DNA from: Cryptomeria japonica | Lineage: Eukaryota; Streptophyta; Pinopsida; Cupressales; Cupressaceae | Assembly: GCF_030272615.1 (NCBI RefSeq) | Contig: NC_081406.1 | Location: 258,593,386 to 258,653,385, forward strand | Direction: 5' to 3' | DNA length: 60,000 bases | Shown: piece by piece, positions 23,101-33,173 of the stretch | How positions within the stretch are numbered: position 1 is the stretch's first letter | How the letters are laid out: every line of letters starts with the position of its first letter | Notes under the pieces: model-generated | The model's input: only the letters and a program-made list of their open reading frames with translations | Told to the model about the DNA's origin: nothing | Database searches by the model: none | Program-made: the position numbers and the translations under genes

Positions 23101-23400
23101 TTTGTTCTTGAGAAGGAGAGAGACAAAATAATTAGAAGAGCCAGAAGTTTGAGAGGCTTGGTGAGTGCACGATTGGATTCACTCTGTGTACACAAGAAAG
23201 AATGCATGGATATGGTGGGAAAGCCCACATCGATAGAGGTAAATGAGAAAGAGTCTTTTGCACATTTATTAAGTGGACTTGTATCTATTTTTGACACATT
23301 CAAAACTAGCTAGGATACTTATGTGGAGTTACTAGAGAAGGCTCATCTGGAAATTTTAAAGTTGGTCAAGCTCTGGTAAGACATTTTTGGGGATATTCAT
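20191..23400 (+). pseudogene. Accessory protein family, copy 1 (in element A)
   Basis: The frame is collinear from about 20016 to 21818, shifts once, continues to about 22928, shifts again and ends near 23400. The N-terminal third holds IWLNRPYKITKEAFWAITGLP (about 20560-20622), a helix-plus-GLP pattern that resembles plant mobile-domain folds only loosely. The core has LVCLMLYFMN, WGYFKEFQKSM (about 21077-21109), ICFMVKKDETLMEEVKP and MGYEV. The C-terminal half is Lys/Glu-rich with basic clusters and coiled-coil-like stretches. In-frame stops at 20925, 21252, 21381, 21630, 22403, 22877 and 23311 are all TAG. Copy 2 (57.2-60 kb) is homologous through the core. No catalytic motif is recognised, and its role is unknown. 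Confidence 0.75.
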
Positions 23401-23455
23401 CGTTTAGTTCTTATTCTTTGACATTCCTTTTTGAATTTTTTTTTGGCATTGATGT

Positions 23456-23638
23456 CAAAGGGGGAGTAGTATAGATGTGAAAAATAAATAAAAAGAGTTG
23501 TATACATTAGGGGGAGTTTTGAAGATATGGAGTATTTTTGCATATTCAGCTCACGGGGAGTAGGGCAGGATGAAACTGACAGATGAAACCTTGACCATTT
23601 TTCATATGAGTGTTGCCATCAATGCCAAAGGGGGAGAT
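23456..23638 (+). promoter_or_regulatory. Element A polypurine tract region with repeated GGGGGAG
   Basis: GGGGGAG occurs at 23460, 23510 and 23630, with GGGGAG at 23555. The last, in CCAAAGGGGGAGAT, directly precedes the 3' LTR and is the functional plus-strand primer by position. The first sits in a near-identical GATGTCAAAGGGGGAG context. Confidence 0.75.
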
Positions 23639-24566
23639 TGTTGGTAATTGACACTCTATTGGTTGGTTTCACTATGTTGTCATTGATGGAAATATGGTAT
23701 TGTGTTCCGGCTTCATGTTTTGGTTCTATGGTATACCGACAGGCACTTCATAGATACTACACTAGCATCGATAGGACAGAAGGATTTCTTTGGTCACCGA
23801 CATCACAGGTCGACATGGTTTAGTAAAGGTTATTGGTATTGGAGGCCGACATATCTTAGATCTGGCATCAACAATTTGTTTTAATGTTTATGCATTTTTG
23901 TTATCTGGCCAGCATGCAATTTGATATTGTATATATCTTTGTAAGCAGACATAAGGCATACAAATTTGTATAGGGTATATAAGTCAGTTTGATAGATCAT
24001 TTTGATATACATGAGAGAGATACAAGATAGGAGATTATGGATATGCGCATGTAATATGATTCAAAGAGATTATGTATGTGAGGAAATTATTGTAAGGTTT
24101 ATTCTAGTAAAGGGGTTAGGGATTCAGACCGGAATAGGTAGAGCTTAAACCAGAACTATATTCTAGCATAGAAGATGCTATCTTAGTATTTATCACTTCT
24201 CTAGATTGTATTCTGGAATTTTATGTAGTCAGTGAGGCTCCTATTGTGATTGAGCAGTGTGCTTTAGGCTGTAAGCCTTCCTGCAAGTGCAGGCCCCTCA
24301 TATTTTGTAATATCTCTTCATATGGCTAGTGGATTGATATTGTGGGTCACAAATCCCACTATGGTTTTTCCTCTTTGAGGTTTTCCACATATAAATATGT
24401 ATGTTATGTTTCTCATTTATGTGATTGGCTTATTAGTTGCTTTACTTTTTTCAATTTTGTATGTACCAGTATACCGGTTGGTGTATGCATGTTTTAATAA
24501 GGCTAAAATTTACTATTTTGGTATAACACTGATTCACCCCCCTCTTAGTTTTATTGGTTTCCAATA
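23639..24566 (+). repeat. Element A 3' LTR
   Basis: Starts TGTTGGTAATTGAC and ends TTTCCAATA (the terminal CA is changed to TA). The hairpin CCTCTTTGAGG is at 24370-24380. The C run of the 5' LTR is shortened here. Confidence 0.9.
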
Positions 24567-26042
24567 TCGAATAGTACTCCACCCAACCATGTGGTACCAT
24601 TAGGTCAACCCCTCGTGCTAGGAGATATCAACCAAACCCATAAGATAGATGCAAGCATACTAGGTACCAACATGACTCACAAGAGAAACACAAGACTACT
24701 ATTCCAAGAGCGAATCACGAGGATATATTCACATGAGACTCAAAAGAAAACCAAACCAGGGGTAGGAAAGGAAGGCTAGGTTGTTGGCCCCACTATTGTT
24801 GGCCCCTACGGGGTGGGGTTAAGGCCAGCTAATCTACGCAATTCTAATGGGCGATGCCGCCCTATTATTATATTATTCAGGGTGGGCCCCTACTATTCAT
24901 GAGGAGATATTTTATTGATGTTTTATTAATTCTACTTTTGGTCCATAGCCGAACCCAACATTCCCGGGGCCCCCCACCCCCTTTAGAATAGTAGGGGTCT
25001 CTAGAATGGTAGGGCAGGGGGGAGGGTTAATCCATCTCCAAAAGAACATGGAAAACCACGGAAAGGTAAATAACATGAGTGACCACTAGGTATGCAATAG
25101 GGAAGGGTGTCATCACTAGATTGTCATGAGTTACCTTGGTGAGTCTTCACTAGGTCCTGGCCCCAATCCTGGGTTACCCTGGTGACCTCTACCGACCCTC
25201 GACCCCCATACAAACTCTAGTGGACCACACCAACCTTTCAAAGGGACAAGATTGGTGGATGCGATTCCAGGCCTTCTCTGCATACCTTGAACCTATACAA
25301 GAATTCGAGAGTAAGAGAGGCAACTTTTAATCTTTTTAATGTGATCTAGATACCCACCAAAGTTCATTATTTAAATTTCCACTTGATTACAAAACTCTCA
25401 TTGGGTTACCTTGGTGACCACTTTGGGTCCCGACCCCCAATGAAAGCCACTCCCCCTTGACTTGCACCTAAGAATATAAAATACATCACAAGGTGACACC
25501 CAAAACCACAAAGAGACATACCTCCCACCATAGCAAGGCTTGACTCACTTGCTAGAACAAGGTTACAAACAAGGAGGTACAATGCAAAACAAGGAATAAT
25601 TAACTAGCATAGAAGTCATACAAGACACTAATCACATTACATTAAGAGACAAAGAATATCCATACACAATAAGGAGCTCAACATTGTCCTTAGCCTCTGG
25701 AACCAAAATACGTTAAACAACGGACCAGTGTTTCCAACTATGATAGACAAGATCCAAGAGCAAATACAAGGTTTCAAATGCCAAACATAGTAGAGCCAAT
25801 CATAATTTAATACCATAAGAGACCTTAATATCATCTATACATTAATTAATTCAAGTTAATATTAATTTTAATAATCTAAAATTCAAATCACTATTACTCA
25901 CTTTATTCCTAATAATTTGCTCAATAAAACTAACATTTTATTATTCAAAACATTTAAGAAATCATAATCCATTCCTACATTTTTGCTATCATTATTTTTT
26001 ATCAACAGTAAATTAAATGAAAGAATTCCAAGGTTCATATGA

Positions 26043-26043
<1 letters not shown>
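24567..26043. other. Non-coding repeat DNA, with a GC-rich inverted repeat
   Basis: No gene. 24575-24650 (CCAACCATGTGG... GTGCTAGGA) resembles 53090-53150, showing a shared dispersed repeat. 24780-25030 is unusually GC-rich, with a perfect 12-bp inverted repeat (24887-24898 and 24986-24997). GGTTACC-TTGGTGACC strings recur between 25130 and 25420. The rest is AT-rich. Confidence 0.45.
24887..24997. repeat. Inverted repeat with C/G-rich interior
   Basis: CCCCTACTATTC at 24887-24898 is the exact reverse complement of GAATAGTAGGGG at 24986-24997. Between them CCCGGGGCCCCCCACCCCC (about 24963-24981) has four G-runs on the minus strand. Confidence 0.7.
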
Positions 26044-26078
<35 letters not shown>

Positions 26079-26142
26079 GTGTGTACATATACATATACAT
26101 ATGTATAAATATATCTATAAATATACATATGTGTGTGTGTGT
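26044..26142. repeat. TG microsatellite with ATACAT units
   Basis: A TG run of about 40 bases with one interruption (26044-26084), then CATATA-type units and a second GT run at 26130-26142. Confidence 0.9.
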
Positions 26143-27857
26143 ACTGTGGGTTGGCTCCCCACGACTCTTCTCATAGAGCCAACAAAAAAATAAAATAGAA
26201 CGAAAAGAGAACAATATCAATCTACAAAACATAATAAACATTGTATATATATATTGAAACAAGGATTCTCAAATTAACATTTTCAGGTAAAGGAAATTTA
26301 ACCATACAGACCCATAAATCAAAAATCACAAAACCACACAATAAAATTTAATTAAAAACCCAGAATTCAGTTTGAATCTTATGGCTAAATCAACCAAGGA
26401 AAAACTATGAATTTTAAGAACATGACAAGAATTTTAATCCAGAATCATAGTCAATTCAATAACCTAAATTCCCAATTTAATAGGCAATCCCATTTAATTT
26501 TCCCATTATAGTTAAACAATACAATCTAATTTTCATTCAGACTATGAAGAAATTTCACATGAAAAGGGGAAATTTGAATCCCTACCTCTTTACGCTATCT
26601 GCAACCAATCACAGAGGTAGAGGAAAGAACCCCAAAGAAATCCATGGTTTTGACAATCACGTTCCGCAAAACATAAATCCTGAAAGCTTCAAGAAAATAT
26701 TCCAAAACCCTTTCCTTTGTATTTTATTTCCAATTTTTGCCCAAAATTTCACCAGACTTCCTCCATATTCTTTTCAAAACCCCAAACCCAAAAAATCACA
26801 CCCAAAAATTTTTCATGGGAAAACAATTTTTTTCTTCTCTTCTTTTTCCCACCAAGCAAAAGATATGGTTTTTCCAAAAGTAACTCCCCATACAAAAAGA
26901 ATGCAAGATTCCACCCATTAATTCCAATAATTAATTATATTTCGTAACTCCCTTTAGTACATTAAAAAATAATTTAATTTTTTAAAACAACAAATATAAA
27001 TTGGTTTTTAAATATATTCAAGAGCACAATTAAAATACCAAATTAATTATTTAATTCCCTCATAAATAATCATTTCAAAATAGAGAAGTAATTTAAATTA
27101 TTTAACTCCACAATTTAATTAAGTATAACGCAGTAACAAATTTTCCATTCATTAATAACTTTAATAAATTAAATTCATTAACTCCTTTATTGTATTAATA
27201 TTAATACTCCCTCATTATAAAACATAAATAAATATTAAACTACACATAAGAGAAAAGAACTGCGACTAGCCAAAATATGAAGGACCAATAGGGCTAACAA
27301 CTAACATGACCAGATAACCAATGAACAAGGATATCTGACTGGGAACTCATTCTCGTAGGAATGATGGTCCCATCAAGGGTTTTGATTGATAACTCCATAT
27401 TTTCCACTTTACCATTGGGTCATAGAGCATGCTCAGACCTGAAGGTTCAGGTGGATTCGATGCTCGGTTCCTGCAACTACATCACCGAGAAAACACACAT
27501 ACATTTCTCCAACATTTACACACACATCGGTGGAGGAGAGTCATGGCATTCTGTGTCCCTCCGAAGTGGGTGATGGAAGATTATCCCCTCGCACCCCATA
27601 CGGACTTGTACCCATACAATAAAATGAACACAAGATATATCTCATACATAAAGTGGATATGTCAGTCCAAGGTCAATACATAAGCATATAATCTAACATC
27701 TAAACATCCATAAAGATAAAATACATAACCAACATCATATCATAGAATCATGATAAAGGTCATTACATTAGAGAGTATCATCTAGTCACATAAACAACAT
27801 AAGAGGTCAACCAGAGTCAAACTAGGTTAAAGAGAATCTGATCAAGAGAGGGGCATT
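26143..27857. other. AT-rich non-coding DNA
   Basis: Frames at 26544-26921 and 27361-27683 are open but are biased in composition, without domains or support from a second copy. The 26.9-27.25 kb part is extremely AT-rich. It probably belongs to old LTR material similar to 53.7-54.6 kb, which is inference from composition. Confidence 0.3.
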
Positions 27858-27950
27858 ACACACACACACACACACATCATACATCATACATATATGTATA
27901 CATATGTACATATATATGCATAAATATGCACACACACACACACACACACA
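27858..27950. repeat. AC microsatellites flanking ATACAT units
   Basis: AC runs at about 27858-27877 and CA runs at 27929-27950, separated by TATGTA/CATATA units. Confidence 0.9.
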
Positions 27951-28039
27951 TATATTATGTTCTATATACTTACTAAATATGGTCATTTATTTGTTATATC
28001 TATAAAGTTTAAGGCACCTTAAGTGGTTGAAGTATTTTT

Positions 28040-28941
28040 TGTTGAACCCAAAGAAAGACTAAGAGGTAGTGAATTACTCCAAAACAAAAATTAATATAGC
28101 ACATAAACAATTAAACATAAACACACATCCTACACGTGAACACCAAGATTTTCTGCGTTAAAAACCCAAACAGGGAAAACCCACCATGAGCACTTGCCCA
28201 CAAGAATATATCCACTATGTATATCAAATTACAAAGAAAAGAGATCATTGCTCCAAACTTTCAAACCAAGGCTAACTGCTCATGGCAGAAGATAAAAAAG
28301 AGGACTTGCAAAACATGAAGCTAACTACAATAGGGTAAGATACAAAAATGATATGAAAAGAAGCATGTCCTGGTCATTAATATATCCTTGAACTCTGCAT
28401 CAAACAAGCAACATTAGAACACACACACTCAAACCTCAACTGCCAACACTATGTCTCATATCTATGCTACAGTCTCAACACAACTTGCATATCATTCAAA
28501 CGCAACTCTTCTTCTCTGCACTTCATCAAACCTCCCTGATTATCTTCACATCTACACTCTTCTCTCTTTCTCTTCACCCTTCTTATTCTTCTTTTACACA
28601 ACTCAATCATACACATTCCTTATATACAAGCTAGATCATCAAAGCTTGAACCAAGTCGGCCTGAACCAAAATATACCTTCCAGACCAAAAATACACATGT
28701 TGATCCACTCCAAGAGAAAGAGGGGACCAAAACACATCTTCCCAAGATTAATTCATCAATCCACAATCAATGGGACATAACCAACAATATATCCACACTC
28801 TATACATCCATATAAGCAATCAACGATCAAAACATACTCTTTAATGCAAGAAACTCAAATCCAAATCTCCACATGCTATGGTGGGACCCTTAACACATGA
28901 AACAATCTCCCACAACTCATATTCAAACCTAAGGATAGGTC
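28040..28941 (-). repeat. Element C 3' LTR, distal piece
   Basis: Matches the 5' LTR from its outer end (TGTTGAA on the plus strand). It includes the hairpin CCCAAACAGGG (28165-28175) and the TATA region CCTTATATACAAG (about 28617-28629). It is cut at 28941 by element B. Confidence 0.85.
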
Positions 28942-30171
28942 TGTCGACAATTTGGAGGAATTTATTATGTGTTGCATTGATGTATGTCATTGATGGCAAC
29001 ACTGGCAACACAGGTTGTGCTAGCTTCTTTAGTTGTTTATCGGTATCCTTCTGGTCCCGATAGGTTGTTTGGTATCCGGTTGGATTAGATCATGTTGATC
29101 CAATATACTCTAGTATGTCTTGGCTTAAGGAATTGGCTTATTCATGCTACTCAGATTCATATTTAGTTAGTTGGTTTTGATTTGGTAATCAGATACTATC
29201 CTATATGCTGGTAAGCTTGGTTTGTTGTTCCTGCAAGGGTTTCACTGGCAGAGAATGATTGAAGATATTTGATGTTATGCATAAGTGGTGTTGGTGCGAC
29301 TTCTAGTGGAGATTCGGGATGCTAATGGTGATCATGTTCGAGACTTGGTTGATTGGGATCATTTCTTTAGCGTGTGTGAACCTAAACTGGGTCCTGGTTT
29401 ATCTAGGTTATGGAATGGTATCTGTAACGTGTTGGTTGATGTTCCTGATGCATTACTAGCGGGATTTAAGGATTGGTTTACATTATTTTTGGCCTAAGAC
29501 CACTTGTCTAATCATTTTGATTATGGGTTTAAGTTATGAATTTATTGTATTATCTTTTAGGTGGCCGACCTTATTGTTTATGGTCGAGGGTTTGTATATA
29601 TATGATGTAAGATATCATTTTAGATCATGTATGGATATAAGTAAGGAATATGGTATGATGTGTAAGGAGCGAATAATGTAATATTCATTGAGCAGAGGAT
29701 TTGGTTGATCATAGGTGATCAAATTGGATTTGTGGAAGAGGTTTTAGGCCTCTGGTATTGAGCTTAACCGAAACTGTACTTAGGCATAGGATATGCTATA
29801 CTTGCAGTTCAATCTTCTTTTTGGATTGTTGTTTGATGCTTTATGTAGTTAGTGAGACTCCTTTTGTGATGAAAAATGTGCTCTAGGCTATTGGCCTTCC
29901 TGCATGTGCATGCCCCTTATTGTAATATTTATTCATCTGATCAGTGGATAGATATTGTGGGTCTCCAATCCCATCATGGTTTTTCCTCTTTGAGGTTTTC
30001 CACGTATAAATCTATGTTGTTATTGTGTTCATCTTTGTGGTTGTATTGTTGCTTATTGTTATATGCTTTTATGTTTACCGGTTTTTGAGTTGTTGTATTA
30101 ATAAGGTTAAAATTCTCCATTCTGGTAGAACACTGATTCACCCCCCCTCTCAGTGTTCTTGAATCCCAACA
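28942..30171 (+). repeat. Element B 5' LTR
   Basis: Starts TGTCGACAATTTGGAGG (terminal TGTTGG changed to TGTCGA) and ends AATCCCAACA. A TATA-like GTATATATATG is at about 29594-29604. The hairpin CCTCTTTGAGG is at 29985-29995. An open stretch at 29285-29497 is repeated in the 3' LTR at 33503-33715, so it is part of the LTR. Confidence 0.9.
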
Positions 30172-30172
30172 A

Positions 30173-30185
30173 TTGGTATCAGAAC
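30173..30185 (+). other. Element B primer-binding site
   Basis: TTGGTATCAGAAC, 12 of 13 bases of the initiator-tRNA-Met complement, immediately after the LTR. Confidence 0.9.
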
Positions 30186-30223
30186 TTGGTTCCTCGAAGG
30201 AAGTCTAACAGCTTGAGGAAGAC

Positions 30224-31260
30224 CATGTTCCTGGAATCTATGGAGATAAGTTTAAGGAAGGAACTTCAAGTAGCTCTTAAAGACTATGATGTTGAAAGAT
30301 TGAGGAACATGATGTTGTAAGATGAGTTGAGATCTACAAAGGAATTCATTTTTACTTTGTAGGAGAGGTTGTCAACTGCCCAAGATAAAAGGAAGGAACT
30401 TTTACAAAATTAGGATGATGAAGAGAAGGATGCCCTTAAGGAACAATGCCAGAACTCGAGTCAAGAGAATATGGTCATGAGGAATGAAATGCAAGCCCTA
30501 ATTATGAGGATGTCCAAGGAGATTGAAGACCAGAAGAAGAAAGAAGAAACTCTTGCTATATCTCTGAAAGAAATATCTGAGGAATGCATTAGGTTGGTGC
30601 ATGAGAATGATGTGTTGATAACTGAATTAGTGCAGTCACAGAACAATGAGAAAGAATTGGAAAGAATGGTAACAATCCTAAGAGGAGATTTGGATGCTAC
30701 AAACGAATACAAGGATAAGTTCAAGGTTAGTTCTGCTAAGCTTGATGAATTATTGAAGGATTAGAGGGACACCAGAGACACTAGATGTCTTGGATTTGAT
30801 CATGGAGAGTGCTCCAGTACTACAAATGAAGATCAGAAGGTCAATCAGAATTAGAGGTCACCGGTAAGGCAACCGAATGAATATAAATTTAATGGTAGAT
30901 GCTTTGTTTGTAATAAATTTGGTCATATGGCAAGACATTGTAGAAATAGAGCAAATTAGAATAATAATGCAGTTCTCGATCAGTTCTCAAATTGTAAGAA
31001 GTGTGGCCATAGGACATAAGATTTTAGAATGAATATGAAATGTCATGCATGTGGAAAGTTTGGACATGTTGCTAATCAATGCTGGTAAAGGAATGGCAAG
31101 GTTACAGTAAGGAAATTCAGAAGAATAATGTCACTTGTTATGCATGAAACAAAGTAGGACATATTGCTAAATTTTGTAGAAGCAAGAATCCACTGACTGG
31201 AAGTGACAAACCTAATGAGAAGGGAAAGCAGAAGGTTGATGACATTCAGAAGGAGCATGA
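30224..31260 (+). pseudogene. gag: Element B gag: coiled coil plus CCHC knuckles
   Basis: Same architecture as element A gag. The charged heptad-rich segment (30230-30765) includes MRMSKEIEDQKKKEE and RLVHENDVL. Knuckles follow: CFVCNKFGHMARHC at 30900-30941, a partly lost second, CHACGKFGHVANQC near 31042-31083, and a fourth near 31136 with a stop replacing a residue. Stops near 30319, 30360, 30411 and 30763 are absent or elsewhere in A. At the first three of these A encodes Gln. Confidence 0.8.
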
Positions 31261-31273
31261 GAAGAAGTGGGTT

Positions 31274-31465
31274 ATGAAGTCTAAGGCTCAACTGACAAAA
31301 TCAATTGTCCCAGATGTTCATTTGGCTGAGGATATAACCCAGTTACTCAACCAACATAGCAGAATATTCCTGCACCGACAGGAAACTCATCCAATAACTA
31401 AGGCATTCACCTTAGGGGGAGGCAAATTGATGATAGATCTTGCGTTGCCCTTGGTAGTGGTCTGA
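31274..31465 (+). pseudogene. Element B short pol-proximal fragment
   Basis: The open stretch contains VPDVHLAEDI and HPITKAFTLGGGK. The second string recurs in element A near 19.8 kb. No catalytic residue is seen; it may be linker between gag and pol that survived the internal deletion. Confidence 0.35.
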
Positions 31466-31526
31466 AAGCCCATTTCAAATCTTTGAAAGTCAGTTTGGAG
31501 GTTAACCGATAAAGACTTGTTGGATC

Positions 31527-32024
31527 TTGGATCTAGTTTGGTTCACCGGTAAGTCACTTTATGAATTATGGTTTGGTCATACACATATAGTTAAGTACTT
31601 CAGAATCTTTGGTAGTAAATGTTATATCAGGAGAGATGATTTCATTGGCAAGTTTGATCCTAGATGTGATGAAGAAATATTTCTTGGTTATTCTAATGAA
31701 AGCAAAGCATATAGATGTTATAACAAGAGACTGCAGAGAATTATGGAGAGTGCTAATGTCAAGGTGGATGAACAGTATAGAAGTCAAATCAGAGTTTATG
31801 AGAAGGAACTAACAGTGGAAATGATGATAACTGAACCGGTAACACCTTTACTGGAACAAAATGTTGAACTAGTTACTCTGACAATATCAAAAAATTCAAC
31901 AGTAACTGAAGATCAGGGAAGAGGAATAGAGAGTCAGAAGATTTCTAGGTATGAAAGGCTGAATCATTCAGAAGATCAGATAATTGGACAACAAGAAGAT
32001 TGGCAAATGACGAGGTATGCTTAA
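31527..32024 (+). pseudogene. Ty1/copia integrase C-terminal part (element B)
   Basis: The translation contains SLYELWFGHTHIVKYFRIFG, KFDPRCDEEIFLGYSNESKAY and ESANVKVDE, the diagnostic copia integrase C-terminal region (P-Y-E-L-W, FG-x-x-x-Y, FLGYS). It then passes into the variable acidic linker that precedes RT. The DDE core upstream is deleted. The 165-residue frame ends at 32024, and RT is not recognisable after it. Confidence 0.85.
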
Positions 32025-32329
32025 TTTCTTTAATTGTGCCAGTATAATTTATTGAAGCATGTAAAGATGACTTTTGGATGAAAGCTACGGAAGAGGAATT
32101 GGATTAGTTAGATAAGGACACATGGTCTTGGATGTTACTAGAACTAGGCTTGATTGGTTTGCAATGGATATTCTCAGAAGGAAGGAATTGATTATGTTGA
32201 ATCCTTGCTTCGGTAGCTACGATTTTTAGATATTTTCAAGGATTTTCTGGTATGGTTTTTGTTTTATGATGACTTCACACTTTGAGCATCTTTAGATGTG
32301 GATTGGGCTAGAGATAATGTTAACCGGAT

Positions 32330-32600
32330 AGGCTCATCCAGTGAAGATTTCTTCCTTGGAAAGAAACTTGGTTTATGGATCAGCATAAACAGTCGTGTAC
32401 TTCTTTGACTACTGTTGAAGCTGATTATGTTGTTGCTGCTACTAACTGTACACAAGTTCTATGGGTGAAGCATATGTTGAAGGATATTGAGATGGATTGT
32501 AATGTACTGGTAGTTATTCACCATGATAACTTTGCTGCTATTGTCATATAAAAAATCCGGTATTTCTATCAAGTATAGTTTTCTAAAGGAATAACTAGAA
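32330..32600 (+). pseudogene. Ty1/copia RNase H terminal fragment (element B)
   Basis: In one frame near 32385-32500 the reading is SCTSLTTVEADYVVAATNCTQ, matching the copia S-[TS]-x-E-A-E-Y-x-A motif, followed by QVLWVKHMLKDI. The rest of RT/RNase H is missing, so integrase and RNase H fragments are separated by a large deletion. Confidence 0.75.
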
Positions 32601-32766
32601 GGAAATGAAGTCAGATTGGTTTTAGGAATCATTTGAGAATTTGTGTGACAGGTTAAGGTTTTCTTCCCCTCTGGTAGAGAACTGATTGATGTTATTTGGC
32701 ATGAGTCTGGTATGTATTATCAGAGCTATTATTAATTCTAGATTCATGTAGGGATGCTACTACTCT

Positions 32767-33173
32767 GGGGGAGTAGTTAGTTTTCTGATTCACTGGTTCA
32801 TGATTTTACTTTGATATTTATGTCATATTTCTGGCATTGATGTCAAAGGGGGAGAGATATTGATGTGAAAAACTCAAGGAGTTATATACATTAAGGGGAT
32901 ACATACGTATGTGTACTATAGAGCTTAACAAAGATATTAGTCTAAGGGGGAGATTATTGGAACAAAGAGGAGGAACAAAATTTCAGATTGGTTGTAACCC
33001 ATAGGGGGAGTTTGGTTCAAGTCTATGGATGGTTAATTGGTTCAGAATCTCATTGTCATATCATTTTGTGGGAGATTGTTGGTTGTATTCCATTGGGGGA
33101 GACTTCTTTGGCATTTCTTGGCACTTGGATGGTTTTCACATCTAGTGTTGTCATCAATGCCAAAGGGGGAGAT
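32767..33173 (+). promoter_or_regulatory. Element B serial polypurine tracts before the 3' LTR
   Basis: GGGGGAG occurs at 32767, 32848, 32946, 33004, 33095 and 33165. Two copies besides the functional one are followed by LTR-start-like sequence (GATTATTGG after 32946; GTGGGAGATTGTTGG at 33069). The last one, CAAAGGGGGAGAT, abuts the LTR. Confidence 0.75.

Larger units (their letters stand above)
17682..24566 (+). mobile_element. Element A: LTR retrotransposon with gag plus an accessory frame, no visible pol
   Basis: The paired LTRs (17682-18622 and 23639-24566) differ by roughly 8-10% by eye, mostly transitions. An initiator-tRNA-Met primer site follows the left LTR, and a polypurine tract AAAGGGGGAGA precedes the right one. 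The 5-kb interior has a coiled-coil plus zinc-knuckle gag and then a long frame of an unidentified family. I see no protease, integrase, RT or RNase H motif. Flanking 5-mers GTGAA and TCGAA agree at three bases, an eroded duplication at best. The gag and R-U5 resemble element B, a copia element. The structure fits a non-autonomous large derivative mobilised by a B-like helper. Confidence 0.85.

Noticed and set aside
20925-23313. Programmed amber readthrough as the explanation for TAG stops
   Set aside because: Frameshifts are also present and A/B gag comparisons show Gln codons replaced by stops, so decay is the simpler explanation.
25898-26262. Minus-strand frames rich in HTHT and YIY
   Set aside because: They come from the TG microsatellite at 26044-26142.
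26544-26947. 125-residue plus-strand frame near AT-rich DNA
   Set aside because: Composition-driven (Phe, Pro, Lys, Asn) with no domain, no second copy and no promoter or splice context.
27361-27683. Two overlapping plus-strand frames
   Set aside because: Short, overlapping in different frames, with no recognised motif.
29285-29497. 70-residue frame repeated at 33503-33715
   Set aside because: Both copies are in the paired LTRs of element B, so repetition reflects LTR identity, not a gene.
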